From contig JAIFNG010000032.1 in assembly GCA_020047815.1 (NCBI GenBank), forward strand, positions 1-38,592: a stretch of DNA of 38,592 nucleotides. Reading direction: 5' to 3'. The notes below the pieces were generated by a model. The model saw only the letters and a list, made by a program, of their open reading frames with translations, did not search any database and was not told where the DNA came from. Positions 22,964-32,285 of this stretch are shown piece after piece. The translations under genes were made by a program, and so were the position numbers. The stretch is from Anaerolinea sp. (lineage in GTDB: Bacteria; Chloroflexota; Anaerolineae; Anaerolineales; Villigracilaceae). The first letter of the stretch is position 1. Each line of letters opens with the position of its first letter.

Positions 22964-25288
22964 TCATCTGCCGGTTTCTGGAAGATGTACGCTTACTTTA
23001 ATGACCGTACCTTTGCCCGGGCTTGACCGGATCGCCAGTAATCCATCGATTCGTTTCACCCGGTCTCTCATGTTGACCATACCCATGCCTCCCATTTGAT
23101 CAACGGTTTTTGGGTCGAAACCTTTGCCGTTATCAGCGATTTCCAGCACGGTCGTTTCATCCTGTATATAGATCCGAACAGTTTCCTTTGTGGCTCTGGC
23201 ATGTTTCAGGGCATTATTCAATGCTTCCTGGGCTATCCAGTATAGTTCTTCTTCCACTTGTGGCGGTAGTTCAATGAAGTCCTCCATCACAACCCGCGCT
23301 GCGATACCGACCCGTTTTTCCACTGCATCCAGCCTTTTTTTCAAGGCTCCCACCAACCCCTCTTGTTCCAATATCGGAGGTCGTAACTCGAGGATGAGAA
23401 GCCGCATTTCCTTCAATGATTGCTGCGCGATCTCCCCAATCCTGTTCAAGTACTCCTCTATCTTGTCCGTTCCTTCACTTTTTAGCATGCGCCGCCAGCC
23501 TTCGGTAAAAAGCACCAGGCTGTAAAGTGATTGTGTGACCGAATCGTGCAATTCACGCGAGAGGCGGTTGCGCTCCTCCAGGACAGCCAATCCCTTGCTC
23601 TGGTTATAGAGATATGCGTTTTCTATTGCCACAGCGATCTGATCGCCCAAACTTTGAATGACCAGGATGTCTTCTTCCAAAAAGGCATACACCTTGGAAG
23701 CATGCACATCCAGAGTGCCTATGATCCGGTCGCCGACTTTCAGGGGTATCACCAGTTCGGATCGCGTTTCAGGCAGATTATCATCAAATAAAAAATTTGA
23801 ATCCAGCAGGACATCATTTACCAGTTGGATCCTGCCGCTCTGCGCGGCTGCGCTATTTATACTTCTTTTTATGATATCCAGGCGTTGGTGCTGAATGCTG
23901 CGGTTGCCGCTGCTGGCTCCCATGATAAATTGTTTCGTATCTTGTTCGAGCAGGAATACCTGAACATGATAATACCCGAAGGCATCCTGGATCAATTCCA
24001 CAACCCGGTTCAATAAAATATCCACATCCAGAATTGAGGTGATCTCACGCCCGACCTGTGCGCTTGTTTCCAATTGCAGTGCCCTTTGCTCCAAGGCCTC
24101 GTTCGCTTCACGCAATTCGTGTGTTCTTTCCTGGACACGCTGTTCCAAAGAGTTGATCAGGTCGCGGATCTGTGCTGTCATACTGTTGAAGGCGCGGGCA
24201 AGTGCGCCAACTTCATCTTCGCGGACAATGGTTGCAATCGGTTCCAGATCGCCCTGGGCAATGTTTGAGGCTGTTTTTGCAAGTTCGGAGATGGGATTGG
24301 CTATGTTTTGTGTCATGAAAAGAGCGGCAAACACAGCCAGGACGAACGCAATAAATGCGATCACAAGATTGATGGTGGCATTTGCAAAAACTGCCTGAAA
24401 GACTTCAGTAGAATCCTGCTCTACGGCAAGAACGATTTTTAGGTCGGGAATCCAGCGGTAGATGCCAACTGTACTTTTTCCGCTGGGGTTGGAGTAATTG
24501 CCCGCAATATTGGATGCCTGTTGAATTGCCTTGTCGACCCCGATGGTTCGGATGGAGTGCGGGTTTTCCTGAGAGTCCAGCTCGGATCCAAAAAAACTTA
24601 ACCCTGCCAGCGGTGCGTAATCCCAGTTTACGAGATACGCTGTCCCGGTGTCGCCTAGTCCGGTCTTCTCGTTCAAAATGATATGAAGTGCGTCGATATC
24701 GACCTTCCCGCCAATCGCGCCGATGAAAAGCCCATCATCCTTGTTTAACGGGATTAAAACAAAAGCAGATGAACGATCCGGTTCAGCCAAAATCACCTTG
24801 CGGTCAGCATTTTCCATATCCCAAAGGAAAGGCAACTGGGTGTATGGAGCAGTCAACTCCTGGGGATAAAAAATAAAATCGCTGTAATTATTTTTCTCCC
24901 TTTCAACATTGGTGGATACGACCACTTCCCCGTTGGTGTTGATCAAGAACATCTCTTCGAATTGGGAGGATTGGTCGGCAAAAAATCTCAATCGTTTTCG
25001 CACCAGGTTGTTGTACCAGGCGTAGGAGATATTTTCATTTGAGAGTTTCAATGCATTACTGACCAGTTTTGGGGAATAGTCAGTTTGGGAGGCAACTTGT
25101 AATTCCTGCTGCAAAGCCTGCACCCAAACCTGGATGGCAAGCTCCTTGCGCGCGGCAACTGATTCAAGGCGGTCAATGGATTGCTGGCGTCCGTTTTGGT
25201 GACTAACGATATAGGTGCTGATCCCCATGCCGAGAACGGGAAGCAAGGCAACCAACACAAAACCAATGAGCAATCGTACTCGAATCAT
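22964..25288 (-). CDS. sensor histidine kinase, Cache-HAMP-GAF-HisKA_3 (LiaS/NarX-like)
   Basis: A 774-residue membrane kinase. A first transmembrane helix (about 5-25) and a second (about 310-335) enclose an extracytoplasmic dCache-type ligand-binding domain containing LINTNGEVVVST and GAIGGKVDIDAL. A HAMP domain (about 335-390), a coiled coil, and a GAF domain (about 410-560) follow. The HisKA_3 domain has phospho-acceptor His581 in SRELHDSVTQSLYSL, and the ATPase domain ends with DNGKGFD and GGMGMVNMRDRV. It is the partner of the NarL-type regulator downstream. The ATG has GGAGAGA directly upstream. The Cache domain suggests sensing of an external small molecule; the ligand is unknown. Confidence 0.93.
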   Translation of the reverse strand: MIRVRLLIGFVLVALLPVLGMGISTYIVSHQNGRQQSIDRLESVAARKELAIQVWVQALQQELQVASQTDYSPKLVSNALKLSNENISYAWYNNLVRKRLRFFADQSSQFEEMFLINTNGEVVVSTNVEREKNNYSDFIFYPQELTAPYTQLPFLWDMENADRKVILAEPDRSSAFVLIPLNKDDGLFIGAIGGKVDIDALHIILNEKTGLGDTGTAYLVNWDYAPLAGLSFFGSELDSQENPHSIRTIGVDKAIQQASNIAGNYSNPSGKSTVGIYRWIPDLKIVLAVEQDSTEVFQAVFANATINLVIAFIAFVLAVFAALFMTQNIANPISELAKTASNIAQGDLEPIATIVREDEVGALARAFNSMTAQIRDLINSLEQRVQERTHELREANEALEQRALQLETSAQVGREITSILDVDILLNRVVELIQDAFGYYHVQVFLLEQDTKQFIMGASSGNRSIQHQRLDIIKRSINSAAAQSGRIQLVNDVLLDSNFLFDDNLPETRSELVIPLKVGDRIIGTLDVHASKVYAFLEEDILVIQSLGDQIAVAIENAYLYNQSKGLAVLEERNRLSRELHDSVTQSLYSLVLFTEGWRRMLKSEGTDKIEEYLNRIGEIAQQSLKEMRLLILELRPPILEQEGLVGALKKRLDAVEKRVGIAARVVMEDFIELPPQVEEELYWIAQEALNNALKHARATKETVRIYIQDETTVLEIADNGKGFDPKTVDQMGGMGMVNMRDRVKRIDGLLAIRSSPGKGTVIKVSVHLPETGR

Positions 25289-25424
25289 TCTCTCTCCATA
25301 TATGAAGTGTTTCGATCATTGCAACAGAAGTCTATAACAATATGGTAAAGACAGAGTCCCCAAAATCTGGATAGGGGGACTTTCAGTGTGTTTATTATAT
25401 CCAAACCCAGGCAACCAAATAGGA

Positions 25425-25442
25425 CGCCCTGTCTACAGAGCG
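25425..25442 (-). terminator. weak hairpin after the aminotransferase gene
   Basis: CGCTCTGT and ACAGGGCG (minus-strand sense, one G-T pair) can form a 7-8 bp stem about 40 nt beyond the aminotransferase stop, but the following sequence is only moderately U-rich. It may end the seven-gene ABC/oxidoreductase operon. Confidence 0.3.
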
Positions 25443-25481
25443 CCATATTCGGTGGTTTTCTGGGAGATGAACAGGAACCCT

Positions 25482-26597
25482 TTATTTTTTTAGCAGTCTT
25501 GAAAGCGCCGAAAGCAGGAGGATGACGTTCTCCTTGCGGGAGGAGTAACCCATCAATCCGATGCGCCAGGCTTTACCCTTAAAGACACCCAAGCCGCCGG
25601 CAATTTCAATATTGTATTCCTCAAGCAGGCGTTTGCGGATGTCGACATCATTCACGCCATCTGGAATTGCCACTGTCGTCAGGGAGGGCAGACGGCGTTC
25701 CACAGGCACGATCAACTGCAGGCCGAGATCCTCCAATCCGTCCCATAATATCTGGCTGTTTTCGCGGTGACGCAGATGGCGGGCTTCCAAACCCTCTTCA
25801 TACACCAGGCGCAGCGCTTCACGAATGGCGAAGTTCATGCTGATCGGTGCGGTGTGGTGATAGGTTCGCTCGTCACCCCAGTAATGTTCAAGCATGGTCA
25901 TGTCAAGATACCAATTGGCGACTTTGGTCTTTCTTTGATGAAATACTTCACGGGCGCGGGCGCCAACCGTCACGGGGCCCAGCCCGGGCGGGCAGCTCAT
26001 GCACTTTTGTGTGCCGCTGTATGCAATGTCAATATCCCATTCGTCAATTTTCAGGGGTATGCCTCCAAGAGAAGTGACACAGTCAACCAGCAACAAAGCC
26101 CCGTGTTTATGGACAACTTCAGCCATTCCTTCCAAAGGAGTCAACGCGCCGGTTGAAGTTTCAGCATGGATAATTGCCACCACTTTTGCGGGTTGTTTTC
26201 TTAATGCGGCGTCAATTTCTTCGGGAGTGAAGACTTCGCCCCAGGGTTTGTCAAGGCGGTTCACGATCGCACCATAGCGCCCTGCCATGTCACAAAGCCT
26301 TTCCCCAAAATAGCCATTAACCCCGATCATGATGGTATCTCCCGGCTCGAGCAAGTTGGCAACTGTGGCTTCCATGCCTGCACTGCCAGTTCCGGAGATG
26401 GGCAGGGTCATCTGGTTTTTTGTCTGAAAGACGTAACGCAGTAATTCCTGCACTTCCTTCATCAGTTCAATGAATTTAGGGTCAAGATGTCCGATGAGCG
26501 GATGAGCCATGGCTTGCAGAACTCGTGACGGGACCATGCTTGGTCCCGGACCCAGCAAAATTCTTTCAGGGGTGTTCAAATCGGTAAATATATTCAT
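25482..26597 (-). CDS. alanine/serine-glyoxylate-type aminotransferase (class V)
   Basis: A PLP enzyme of the AGXT/serine-glyoxylate/serine-pyruvate aminotransferase group (371 aa, normal length). It begins with the family phrase ILLGPGPS (13-20). It has the GTGSAGMEA loop (70-78), the cofactor Asp172 (VDCVTSLGG) and the Schiff-base Lys198 (SGTQKCMSCPPG). It should transfer an amino group from alanine or serine to glyoxylate or a similar keto acid; 2-aminoethylphosphonate aminotransferases belong to the same superfamily and cannot be excluded. I chose the ATG at 26597 (GGAG 8 nt upstream) over the GTG at 26609. It is the last gene of a run with a peptide-type importer and two FAD oxidoreductases, so it may process an amine imported by it. 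Confidence 0.88.
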   Translation of the reverse strand: MNIFTDLNTPERILLGPGPSMVPSRVLQAMAHPLIGHLDPKFIELMKEVQELLRYVFQTKNQMTLPISGTGSAGMEATVANLLEPGDTIMIGVNGYFGERLCDMAGRYGAIVNRLDKPWGEVFTPEEIDAALRKQPAKVVAIIHAETSTGALTPLEGMAEVVHKHGALLLVDCVTSLGGIPLKIDEWDIDIAYSGTQKCMSCPPGLGPVTVGARAREVFHQRKTKVANWYLDMTMLEHYWGDERTYHHTAPISMNFAIREALRLVYEEGLEARHLRHRENSQILWDGLEDLGLQLIVPVERRLPSLTTVAIPDGVNDVDIRKRLLEEYNIEIAGGLGVFKGKAWRIGLMGYSSRKENVILLLSALSRLLKK

Positions 26598-26668
26598 TGG
26601 ATGCTCCACTTCTTGGATTTTTTTTCACGCTGGATGACAGACCAAAGAGGCAGTCTGGTGTTCATTGT

Positions 26669-28027
26669 TTAGGAAATTCGAGCGCCCTGTTTTTGGAGCG
26701 CCGTTTGCACATGACTGATGTTGACTTCACCGAGGTCTACTCCATCCTTGACCGAAACTGCCGCTGCCACTCCGGCGCCTTGACCGGTCACTGCGCAGCA
26801 CATCATGTTCCGAACAGAGGCATGGGAGATTTTGTCCCCGGCAACACTTCGTCCGGCAATCAAAAGGTTGCCAATTTTCCGGGGAAGAAGAGCGCCGAAT
26901 GGGATCTGGTAGTAGCGTCCCGACGTGGGTAGAACCAGGACACCATACCCGTCAATGAACTCCGGGAATATTCCGATCGAATCTTCAAAGCGTCCCTGAT
27001 TTCGTACATCATTCTCGGTCAATTCATAGCGCCCGATGATCTTGCGGGTATCCCGTACGCCAAGGGTCATGCCATATGTCCTGAGTTTGGCTTCCTCAAA
27101 ACCGGGAACAAAATGGTTCATGGCCTTGATGGCTTGCAATGCCTGGTACCTGCCTTCCATTTCTGCCCGAGTTAGGTCATGCACATCGGTACCGTCAAAG
27201 TTGGTCATGTGGATCATGTTGAGGTAGGTGGCTTCGCCTGAATTGGTGATGGCACTCCAGGTGCCGCCGATACTTTTCAACCCCGGGGGAATGACGCCTT
27301 CTGCACGGGCTTGATCAAAAGGTTTTTCCAGATAGGGACTGAACATGTCATCTTCCTTGCCGCCTTTTTGAATGTCCCAGTTCATACCCCAATCCTTGTA
27401 GGAGGATGGGTTTTCTTTTACATAGTCTAGAAAGCGTTTTTTGTTGACACCCGAGCAGGAGAACATGACGGTCACGGGCAGCATGTCTTCCCTGGGTGTT
27501 TTCCGTAGTGGTGCACCCGCCAGGAAGGCGAGGTCAGCGTCGCCGGACCCATCAATCACCCGCTTTGCCAGAATTGCCTGCCTGCCCGATTTACTATGAA
27601 TGATGACACCCTTGATCACATCCTCTTCCACAATCGTACCGATCACGAGACTGTGCAGCAGGGGTTGGATGCCCGCTTCCTGTACCATGACATCAGCCAC
27701 ATATTTGAACATATCTGCGTTGATCGCCTCACTCCTGGATTGGGGTTCGGGATTGGTGCCCCCCATTAACTTTGCTCTTTGTTCGAACTCAATGCCAATA
27801 CCTTCAACATCTGTTGTGCCTTCCTTGCGATACCAGGCGATCCCTTCCACACCGACCGTGGTGATGTTGCCGCCAAAACAACCAAACCTTTCGACCAGCA
27901 TGGTTTCAACACCTTCACGCGCTGAAGCAATCGCTGCGGCTAATCCGCCAGGGCCGCTGCCTACAACCAGTACATCCGTCTCGGCGATCACAGGAATATT
28001 TTTTGAAATTTCCGTTATCTGTTTCAT
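26669..28027 (-). CDS. FAD-dependent oxidoreductase (FAD_oxidored family), copy 1
   Basis: A 452-residue flavoprotein of the FAD_oxidored (PF12831-like) family. The dinucleotide-binding motif GSGPGG is at 23-28, followed by an acidic strand end (VERFGCFGGN). The block VIDGSGDADLAFLAGAP lies mid-protein, and the C-terminal FAD-contact region reads LLIAGRSVAGDKISHASVRNM. There is no signal peptide. It lies 24 nt downstream of a paralogous oxidoreductase and upstream of the aminotransferase, within the ABC-importer operon. The substrate is unknown. Proteins of this family often sit beside sugar or amine transporters, so an imported amine or hydroxy compound is plausible. Confidence 0.85.
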   Translation of the reverse strand: MKQITEISKNIPVIAETDVLVVGSGPGGLAAAIASAREGVETMLVERFGCFGGNITTVGVEGIAWYRKEGTTDVEGIGIEFEQRAKLMGGTNPEPQSRSEAINADMFKYVADVMVQEAGIQPLLHSLVIGTIVEEDVIKGVIIHSKSGRQAILAKRVIDGSGDADLAFLAGAPLRKTPREDMLPVTVMFSCSGVNKKRFLDYVKENPSSYKDWGMNWDIQKGGKEDDMFSPYLEKPFDQARAEGVIPPGLKSIGGTWSAITNSGEATYLNMIHMTNFDGTDVHDLTRAEMEGRYQALQAIKAMNHFVPGFEEAKLRTYGMTLGVRDTRKIIGRYELTENDVRNQGRFEDSIGIFPEFIDGYGVLVLPTSGRYYQIPFGALLPRKIGNLLIAGRSVAGDKISHASVRNMMCCAVTGQGAGVAAAVSVKDGVDLGEVNISHVQTALQKQGARIS

Positions 28028-28051
28028 AAGTTTTCAACCTCGCATAATGGT

Positions 28052-29329
28052 CTATAGAGGAACTGCGCCATGCTCAATGGTAACGGCAACAATGTCCCTG
28101 CTGTCAACATCCCTTGAGGCCGCATTTTTTTGCACTGCCAACGCCGCCGCTGCGCCCATTGCCTGGCCCATTGCCATGCAGGTACACTGTGCGCGAATCC
28201 CTGCAAAAGCTATTCTATTGGCGGAAATGTTCCTGCCTGCCACAGTAATGCGCCGGCTGTCTTTTGGGATGAGGGCGCGGAAGGGAACTTTGGGCAGCAG
28301 GTCTTCTGATTTAAGAAATTGAACTTCACAACCGGTTTCCTGGCTGTGCATATCAATGTAATTGAAGGCATTGCACACCTTATCTTCAAAATCAACAGCC
28401 TTGAGAAAATCATCACTCTCGATCAGGATTTCGCCCAGGGTGTGATAGGTCTCGCGTGCGAGCGCATAAGGCGCCATCATTTTGAGGGTTGCCCGCTCAC
28501 AGCCGGGGATGGATGTGCGGACGAACTTGAACATGCGCAGCATACGTGCCCTGCCTTCAATATTGGCACGAGTCTGCCCATCGGCTTCAGAAGTGTCTGC
28601 GTCGTAGATGTGTGTGCCGTTGTGCCCACCGTGAGCGAGGTAGTACTGGAAAGGTTCAAGGTTGGGGTATGCCCAGTCTCCCTTCTTCAGAGTGCCATCA
28701 TCCATTGCCTCTTCGTAAATCTTCTGTACTTCCTCTTTCCAGATTTGCTCATGTTCGATGCCTTCGATCTTGTATTGGAGCGTGCCAGGCTGGGAAACAG
28801 TTGATCGAAGTACTTTTAACCCAAGAATGCGCACAACATCCGAATCGCCAGAGCAATCAATGATCTCTTTGGCTTTTGTGACACGCTTGATGCCGCGCCC
28901 AAAGGAGGTGACCTCCCAAAGATTTCCTTCCGCTTTCACCTCAGCAATGAACTCATGGTAATGAAGGATCGCACCTGCCAGCAAAGCCTCTTCTTCAGCA
29001 ATGGCGGCGTATACAGGAACATTGATGTAACTGTAATAGCCGGGTGTTTCCATTGGCCTTCTTTTCTGGTAATCGGGAATGGGCAGTCCTTCAATTTCTT
29101 TTGACCTGATATAAAGCTCCCAGGGAATACCCTGAACTACTGGCCCCCTGGTGTTAAAGAAATGGTTGGGCATGTAGACACCGCCGGCAGTCATCGTGCC
29201 GCCCAGCATGGTTCCCGCTTCGATGACCGAGGTTTTTACACCAAGCCGCCCAGCTTGTATGGCGGCGATATGACCGGCAGTTCCACCTCCGGCCACCACT
29301 ACATCAACTTTTTCTATGATTGTTTTCAT
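28052..29329 (-). CDS. FAD-dependent oxidoreductase (FAD_oxidored family), copy 2
   Basis: A 425-residue flavoprotein with the same architecture as its downstream neighbour: GGGTAG motif at 14-19, acidic end of the second strand (VIEAGTMLGGTM), IIDCSGDSDVVRILG in the middle, and ITVAGRNISANRIAFAGIR near the C-terminus. The pair looks like an old duplication with diverged sequence. The ATG lies 2 nt after the stop of the DppF-like ATPase gene, so it is translationally coupled to the importer. This argues that both act on whatever the importer brings in. The substrate is not known. Confidence 0.85.
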   Translation of the reverse strand: MKTIIEKVDVVVAGGGTAGHIAAIQAGRLGVKTSVIEAGTMLGGTMTAGGVYMPNHFFNTRGPVVQGIPWELYIRSKEIEGLPIPDYQKRRPMETPGYYSYINVPVYAAIAEEEALLAGAILHYHEFIAEVKAEGNLWEVTSFGRGIKRVTKAKEIIDCSGDSDVVRILGLKVLRSTVSQPGTLQYKIEGIEHEQIWKEEVQKIYEEAMDDGTLKKGDWAYPNLEPFQYYLAHGGHNGTHIYDADTSEADGQTRANIEGRARMLRMFKFVRTSIPGCERATLKMMAPYALARETYHTLGEILIESDDFLKAVDFEDKVCNAFNYIDMHSQETGCEVQFLKSEDLLPKVPFRALIPKDSRRITVAGRNISANRIAFAGIRAQCTCMAMGQAMGAAAALAVQKNAASRDVDSRDIVAVTIEHGAVPL

Positions 29330-29331
29330 TG

Positions 29332-30360
29332 TTAGTAAATCGGCGCGTCCTTTAAAATTTTATGATCAATTTGCGTGTGAGCCAAATGGCACGCGGCAAA
29401 TTGTCCCGGTTGAATCTCACCAAACTCGGGGGCTTCGATTTTGCAAATTTTTTCTGCAATGGGACAGCGCGGATGGAAGACACATCCCGTCGGTGGATTC
29501 GCCGGGCTGGGCGGTTCCCCCTTCAGGATGATTCTCTGCCGCTGGCGTTCCATTTTCGGGGAGGGAATCGGAACTGCGGAAGTGAGCGATTGGGTATAGG
29601 GATGAATCGGGTTGTCGAAAATTTCGTTCCGTCCAGCCAACTCCACCACCTTGCCCAAATACATGACCGCCACGCGATGAGAGATGTGTTTCACCATGCT
29701 CAAATCATGCGCGATGAAAAGATACGCCACGCCAAGTTTTTCCTGTAACTCCTGCAGCAAGTTGACGACCTGCGCTTGAATGGAAACATCCAGCGCGGAG
29801 ATGGGTTCGTCGCACACAATGAAATCAGGTTTCACGGATAGCGCACGTGCGATCATAATGCGCTGGCGCTGACCGCCAGAGAACTCATGTGGGAAGCGGT
29901 GCATGTATGCGGGATTCAAGCCGACAAGTTCCAGCAATTCCACGACCCGTTCGTGTAATTCGGCTCCATTCATCATTCCATGAATGACCAGCGGCTCCGC
30001 GATAATTTTCTTGACGCTGTGGCGCGGATTGAGCGAAGCATACGGGTCCTGAAATACCATTTGAATCCGCGTGCGTAGTAGGCGGAGTTCCTCATCGGAC
30101 GCCGCAGTCAGGTCTTTATCTTCAAAATACACTCTTCCAAATGTTGGCTTTTGAAGTTGTAATATGGTGCGACCTGCCGTGGATTTTCCGCAGCCGCTTT
30201 CGCCGACCAAGCCAAGCGTTTCGCCTGCGCCGATGTTGAATGAAATGCCATCCACGGCTTTGACGACTACTGTATTTTGTCCGAACAGACCTGTCGGGAT
30301 ATGAAAGTGTTTCTTGAGGTTGAACACGCGAACGATGGGCTCAGTGTTTTCCATTTTCAT
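29332..30360 (-). CDS. dppF: peptide-type ABC transporter ATP-binding protein (DppF/OppF)
   Basis: The second ATPase of a Dpp/Opp-type importer. It has Walker [10 protein letters not shown] (53-61), signature FSGGQRQR, Walker B FIVCDEP and the D-loop SALDVSIQAQ. The oligopeptide-transporter C-terminal module has a Cys cluster (PTGCVFHPRCPIAEKIC) typical of the OppD/OppF family. The start overlaps the stop of the DppD-like gene (ATGA). It works with the ATPase and two permeases upstream. The family also transports nickel, opines and sugars, so 'peptide' is only the default substrate. Confidence 0.92.
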   Translation of the reverse strand: MKMENTEPIVRVFNLKKHFHIPTGLFGQNTVVVKAVDGISFNIGAGETLGLVGESGCGKSTAGRTILQLQKPTFGRVYFEDKDLTAASDEELRLLRTRIQMVFQDPYASLNPRHSVKKIIAEPLVIHGMMNGAELHERVVELLELVGLNPAYMHRFPHEFSGGQRQRIMIARALSVKPDFIVCDEPISALDVSIQAQVVNLLQELQEKLGVAYLFIAHDLSMVKHISHRVAVMYLGKVVELAGRNEIFDNPIHPYTQSLTSAVPIPSPKMERQRQRIILKGEPPSPANPPTGCVFHPRCPIAEKICKIEAPEFGEIQPGQFAACHLAHTQIDHKILKDAPIY

Positions 30361-31349
30361 CCGCCTTTCTCGAAGACATGAAAGCAGGCAACCTGATGCG
30401 CCTCTTCAACATTGGTCAATACGGGATTTTCATTCCAACAATGTTCGAAGGCATGGATACAACGCCACGCAAAAGGGCAATGATTAATGGGAATGGTTGC
30501 GTCAGGTGGCGCGCCGTCAATGCTGACCAACCGCTTTGCTTCATGAATATCAAGACGCGGAAGCGCGCCGAGCAATCCAACCGTATAAGGGTGGCAGGGA
30601 TTGTCGTATAGGAGGTCAACCGGCGCGGCTTCCATGATCTTGCCGCCATACATCACCAGAACGCGATCTGCCAACCCCGCAACAAGTCCCAGGTCGTGCG
30701 TGATCCAAATGGTTGCGACTCCCATCTTCGCCCGCAATTGTTTGAGGAGGTTCACGATCTGCGCTTGAATGGTGACATCGAGCGCGGTGGTGGGTTCATC
30801 CGCGATGACAATGCGCGGCGTACATGCCACTGCGATGGCGATCATCACGCGCTGTCTCATCCCGCCTGACATCTGAAAGGGATACGCGTTGTAGCGTAGT
30901 TCAGGGTCAGAGATGCCGACTTCGGCGAGCAGTTCCAACGCCCGTAACCGCGCGTCTCTCGCGCTGATTCCCAAATGTTTCATCAGTGATTCGGAAATCT
31001 GTTCGCCAACTTTCAGGATCGGGTTGAGCGAAGTTTGCGGGTCTTGAAACACAAACCCAATCTGCCCGCCGCGTACTTCATTCATTTCATTTGCAGAGAG
31101 TTTCAGTAGATCGCGGGCGCCTTGTGATGTGTAATAGAGCGCCTCCCCGCTTTCAACTTTTCCGGGCGGCGATGAGATCAGCCCCATGACAGACATCATG
31201 GAAACGCTCTTGCCGCATCCGCTCTCGCCGACGACCGCAAGAGTCTCGCCTTCGTCGAGCGTAAAACTGACGCCATTCACCGCGTTGACCACGCCATCAA
31301 GCGTGTAGAACTTTGTGACCAAATCTTTGACTTCAAGAATCACAGCCAT
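30357..31349 (-). CDS. dppD: peptide-type ABC transporter ATP-binding protein (DppD/OppD)
   Basis: The first ATPase of the importer (330 aa), with Walker [10 protein letters not shown] (41-49), signature MSGGMRQR, Walker B IVIADEP, and [11 protein letters not shown]. The C-terminal oligopeptide module has [14 protein letters not shown]. The ribosome binding site is strong (AGGAGGG), 9 nt after the DppC-like gene. It overlaps the DppF-like gene by four bases, as expected for a heterodimeric ATPase made in equal amounts. Confidence 0.93.
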   Translation of the reverse strand: MAVILEVKDLVTKFYTLDGVVNAVNGVSFTLDEGETLAVVGESGCGKSVSMMSVMGLISSPPGKVESGEALYYTSQGARDLLKLSANEMNEVRGGQIGFVFQDPQTSLNPILKVGEQISESLMKHLGISARDARLRALELLAEVGISDPELRYNAYPFQMSGGMRQRVMIAIAVACTPRIVIADEPTTALDVTIQAQIVNLLKQLRAKMGVATIWITHDLGLVAGLADRVLVMYGGKIMEAAPVDLLYDNPCHPYTVGLLGALPRLDIHEAKRLVSIDGAPPDATIPINHCPFAWRCIHAFEHCWNENPVLTNVEEAHQVACFHVFEKGG

Positions 31350-31358
31350 GTTGCCCTC

Positions 31359-32285
31359 CTATTTCCTTGAACGTCGCAGGCGCGGATCAAGCACATCGCG
31401 CAGCCAATCGCCGGCGAGATTCATGCCCATAGAAGTGAACATGATCGCCAGCCCAGGGAAGGTGGTCAGCCAGTGGTCATTTACCAGATATTTGCGTCCC
31501 TCTGCCAGCATATTGCCCCAACTCGGCACATCGGGCGGAACACTCAAGCCCAAAAAGCCAAGCCCCGCTTCATAGAAAATCATCGCCGACATTTCGAATG
31601 TCGCCAGTGTTATCAACGGTCCTATCAAATTGGGGATGATGTGATCGAAGATGATGCGTCCCGACCGGGCGCCCGCGCTAATGGCAGATTCGACATACGC
31701 GCTTTCGCGGATTCGCAGCACTTCGCCGCGCGCCACACGCGCAAAAATGGGCGAGTCGGTAATGCCGAAGATAAGGATCACGTTGAGCAAACTTCTTCCA
31801 AGAATGGCGGCGATGAAGACCACGAAGAGTAAATACGGCATGGCGAGAATCAAATTGATGGGTCCCATGATGATGGAGTCTACCCGCCCGCCGAAATATC
31901 CCGCAATCGCGCCGATAACCAGCCCAAGTGTTGCCGCGATGAGCACGCCGAAGAATCCGACTGTGAGCGAAACCCGAGCGCCAGAAAGGATACGGCTGAA
32001 CATATCGCGTCCGAGACTATCCGTGCCAAAGGGTTGCTCCCATGCCCCGCCTTCTTCCCACGCGGGCGGCATTTTGCTGTTGATGAGATCTTGATCCAGT
32101 GGGTCGCGTGCGGTAATGACAGACGCAAAGACCGCCGCGAAGACGACAATGAAAAACATAATCAAGCCAATCGTTCCGCCTTTGTCGCGCCAGAGTAGCC
32201 GAGCTAAAAATGCAAGGCGGTCTTTGAAGGTTGTCTTTATTTCGAGTCGGCTGTCGGCTTTGGGGGAGAAGGTTTTACTTACCAT
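31359..32285 (-). CDS. dppC: peptide-type ABC transporter permease (DppC/OppC)
   Basis: A 308-residue inner-membrane permease. A cytoplasmic N-terminus is followed by about six membrane helices, with an extended periplasmic loop after the first (residues 60-100, DPLDQDLIN...FGTDSLGRDMFSRI, a DppC/OppC hallmark). The cytoplasmic coupling (EAA) region is SAGARSGRIIFDHIIPNLI. It overlaps the upstream DppB-like gene by 11 nt. It forms the channel with DppB. Confidence 0.92.
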   Translation of the reverse strand: MVSKTFSPKADSRLEIKTTFKDRLAFLARLLWRDKGGTIGLIMFFIVVFAAVFASVITARDPLDQDLINSKMPPAWEEGGAWEQPFGTDSLGRDMFSRILSGARVSLTVGFFGVLIAATLGLVIGAIAGYFGGRVDSIIMGPINLILAMPYLLFVVFIAAILGRSLLNVILIFGITDSPIFARVARGEVLRIRESAYVESAISAGARSGRIIFDHIIPNLIGPLITLATFEMSAMIFYEAGLGFLGLSVPPDVPSWGNMLAEGRKYLVNDHWLTTFPGLAIMFTSMGMNLAGDWLRDVLDPRLRRSRK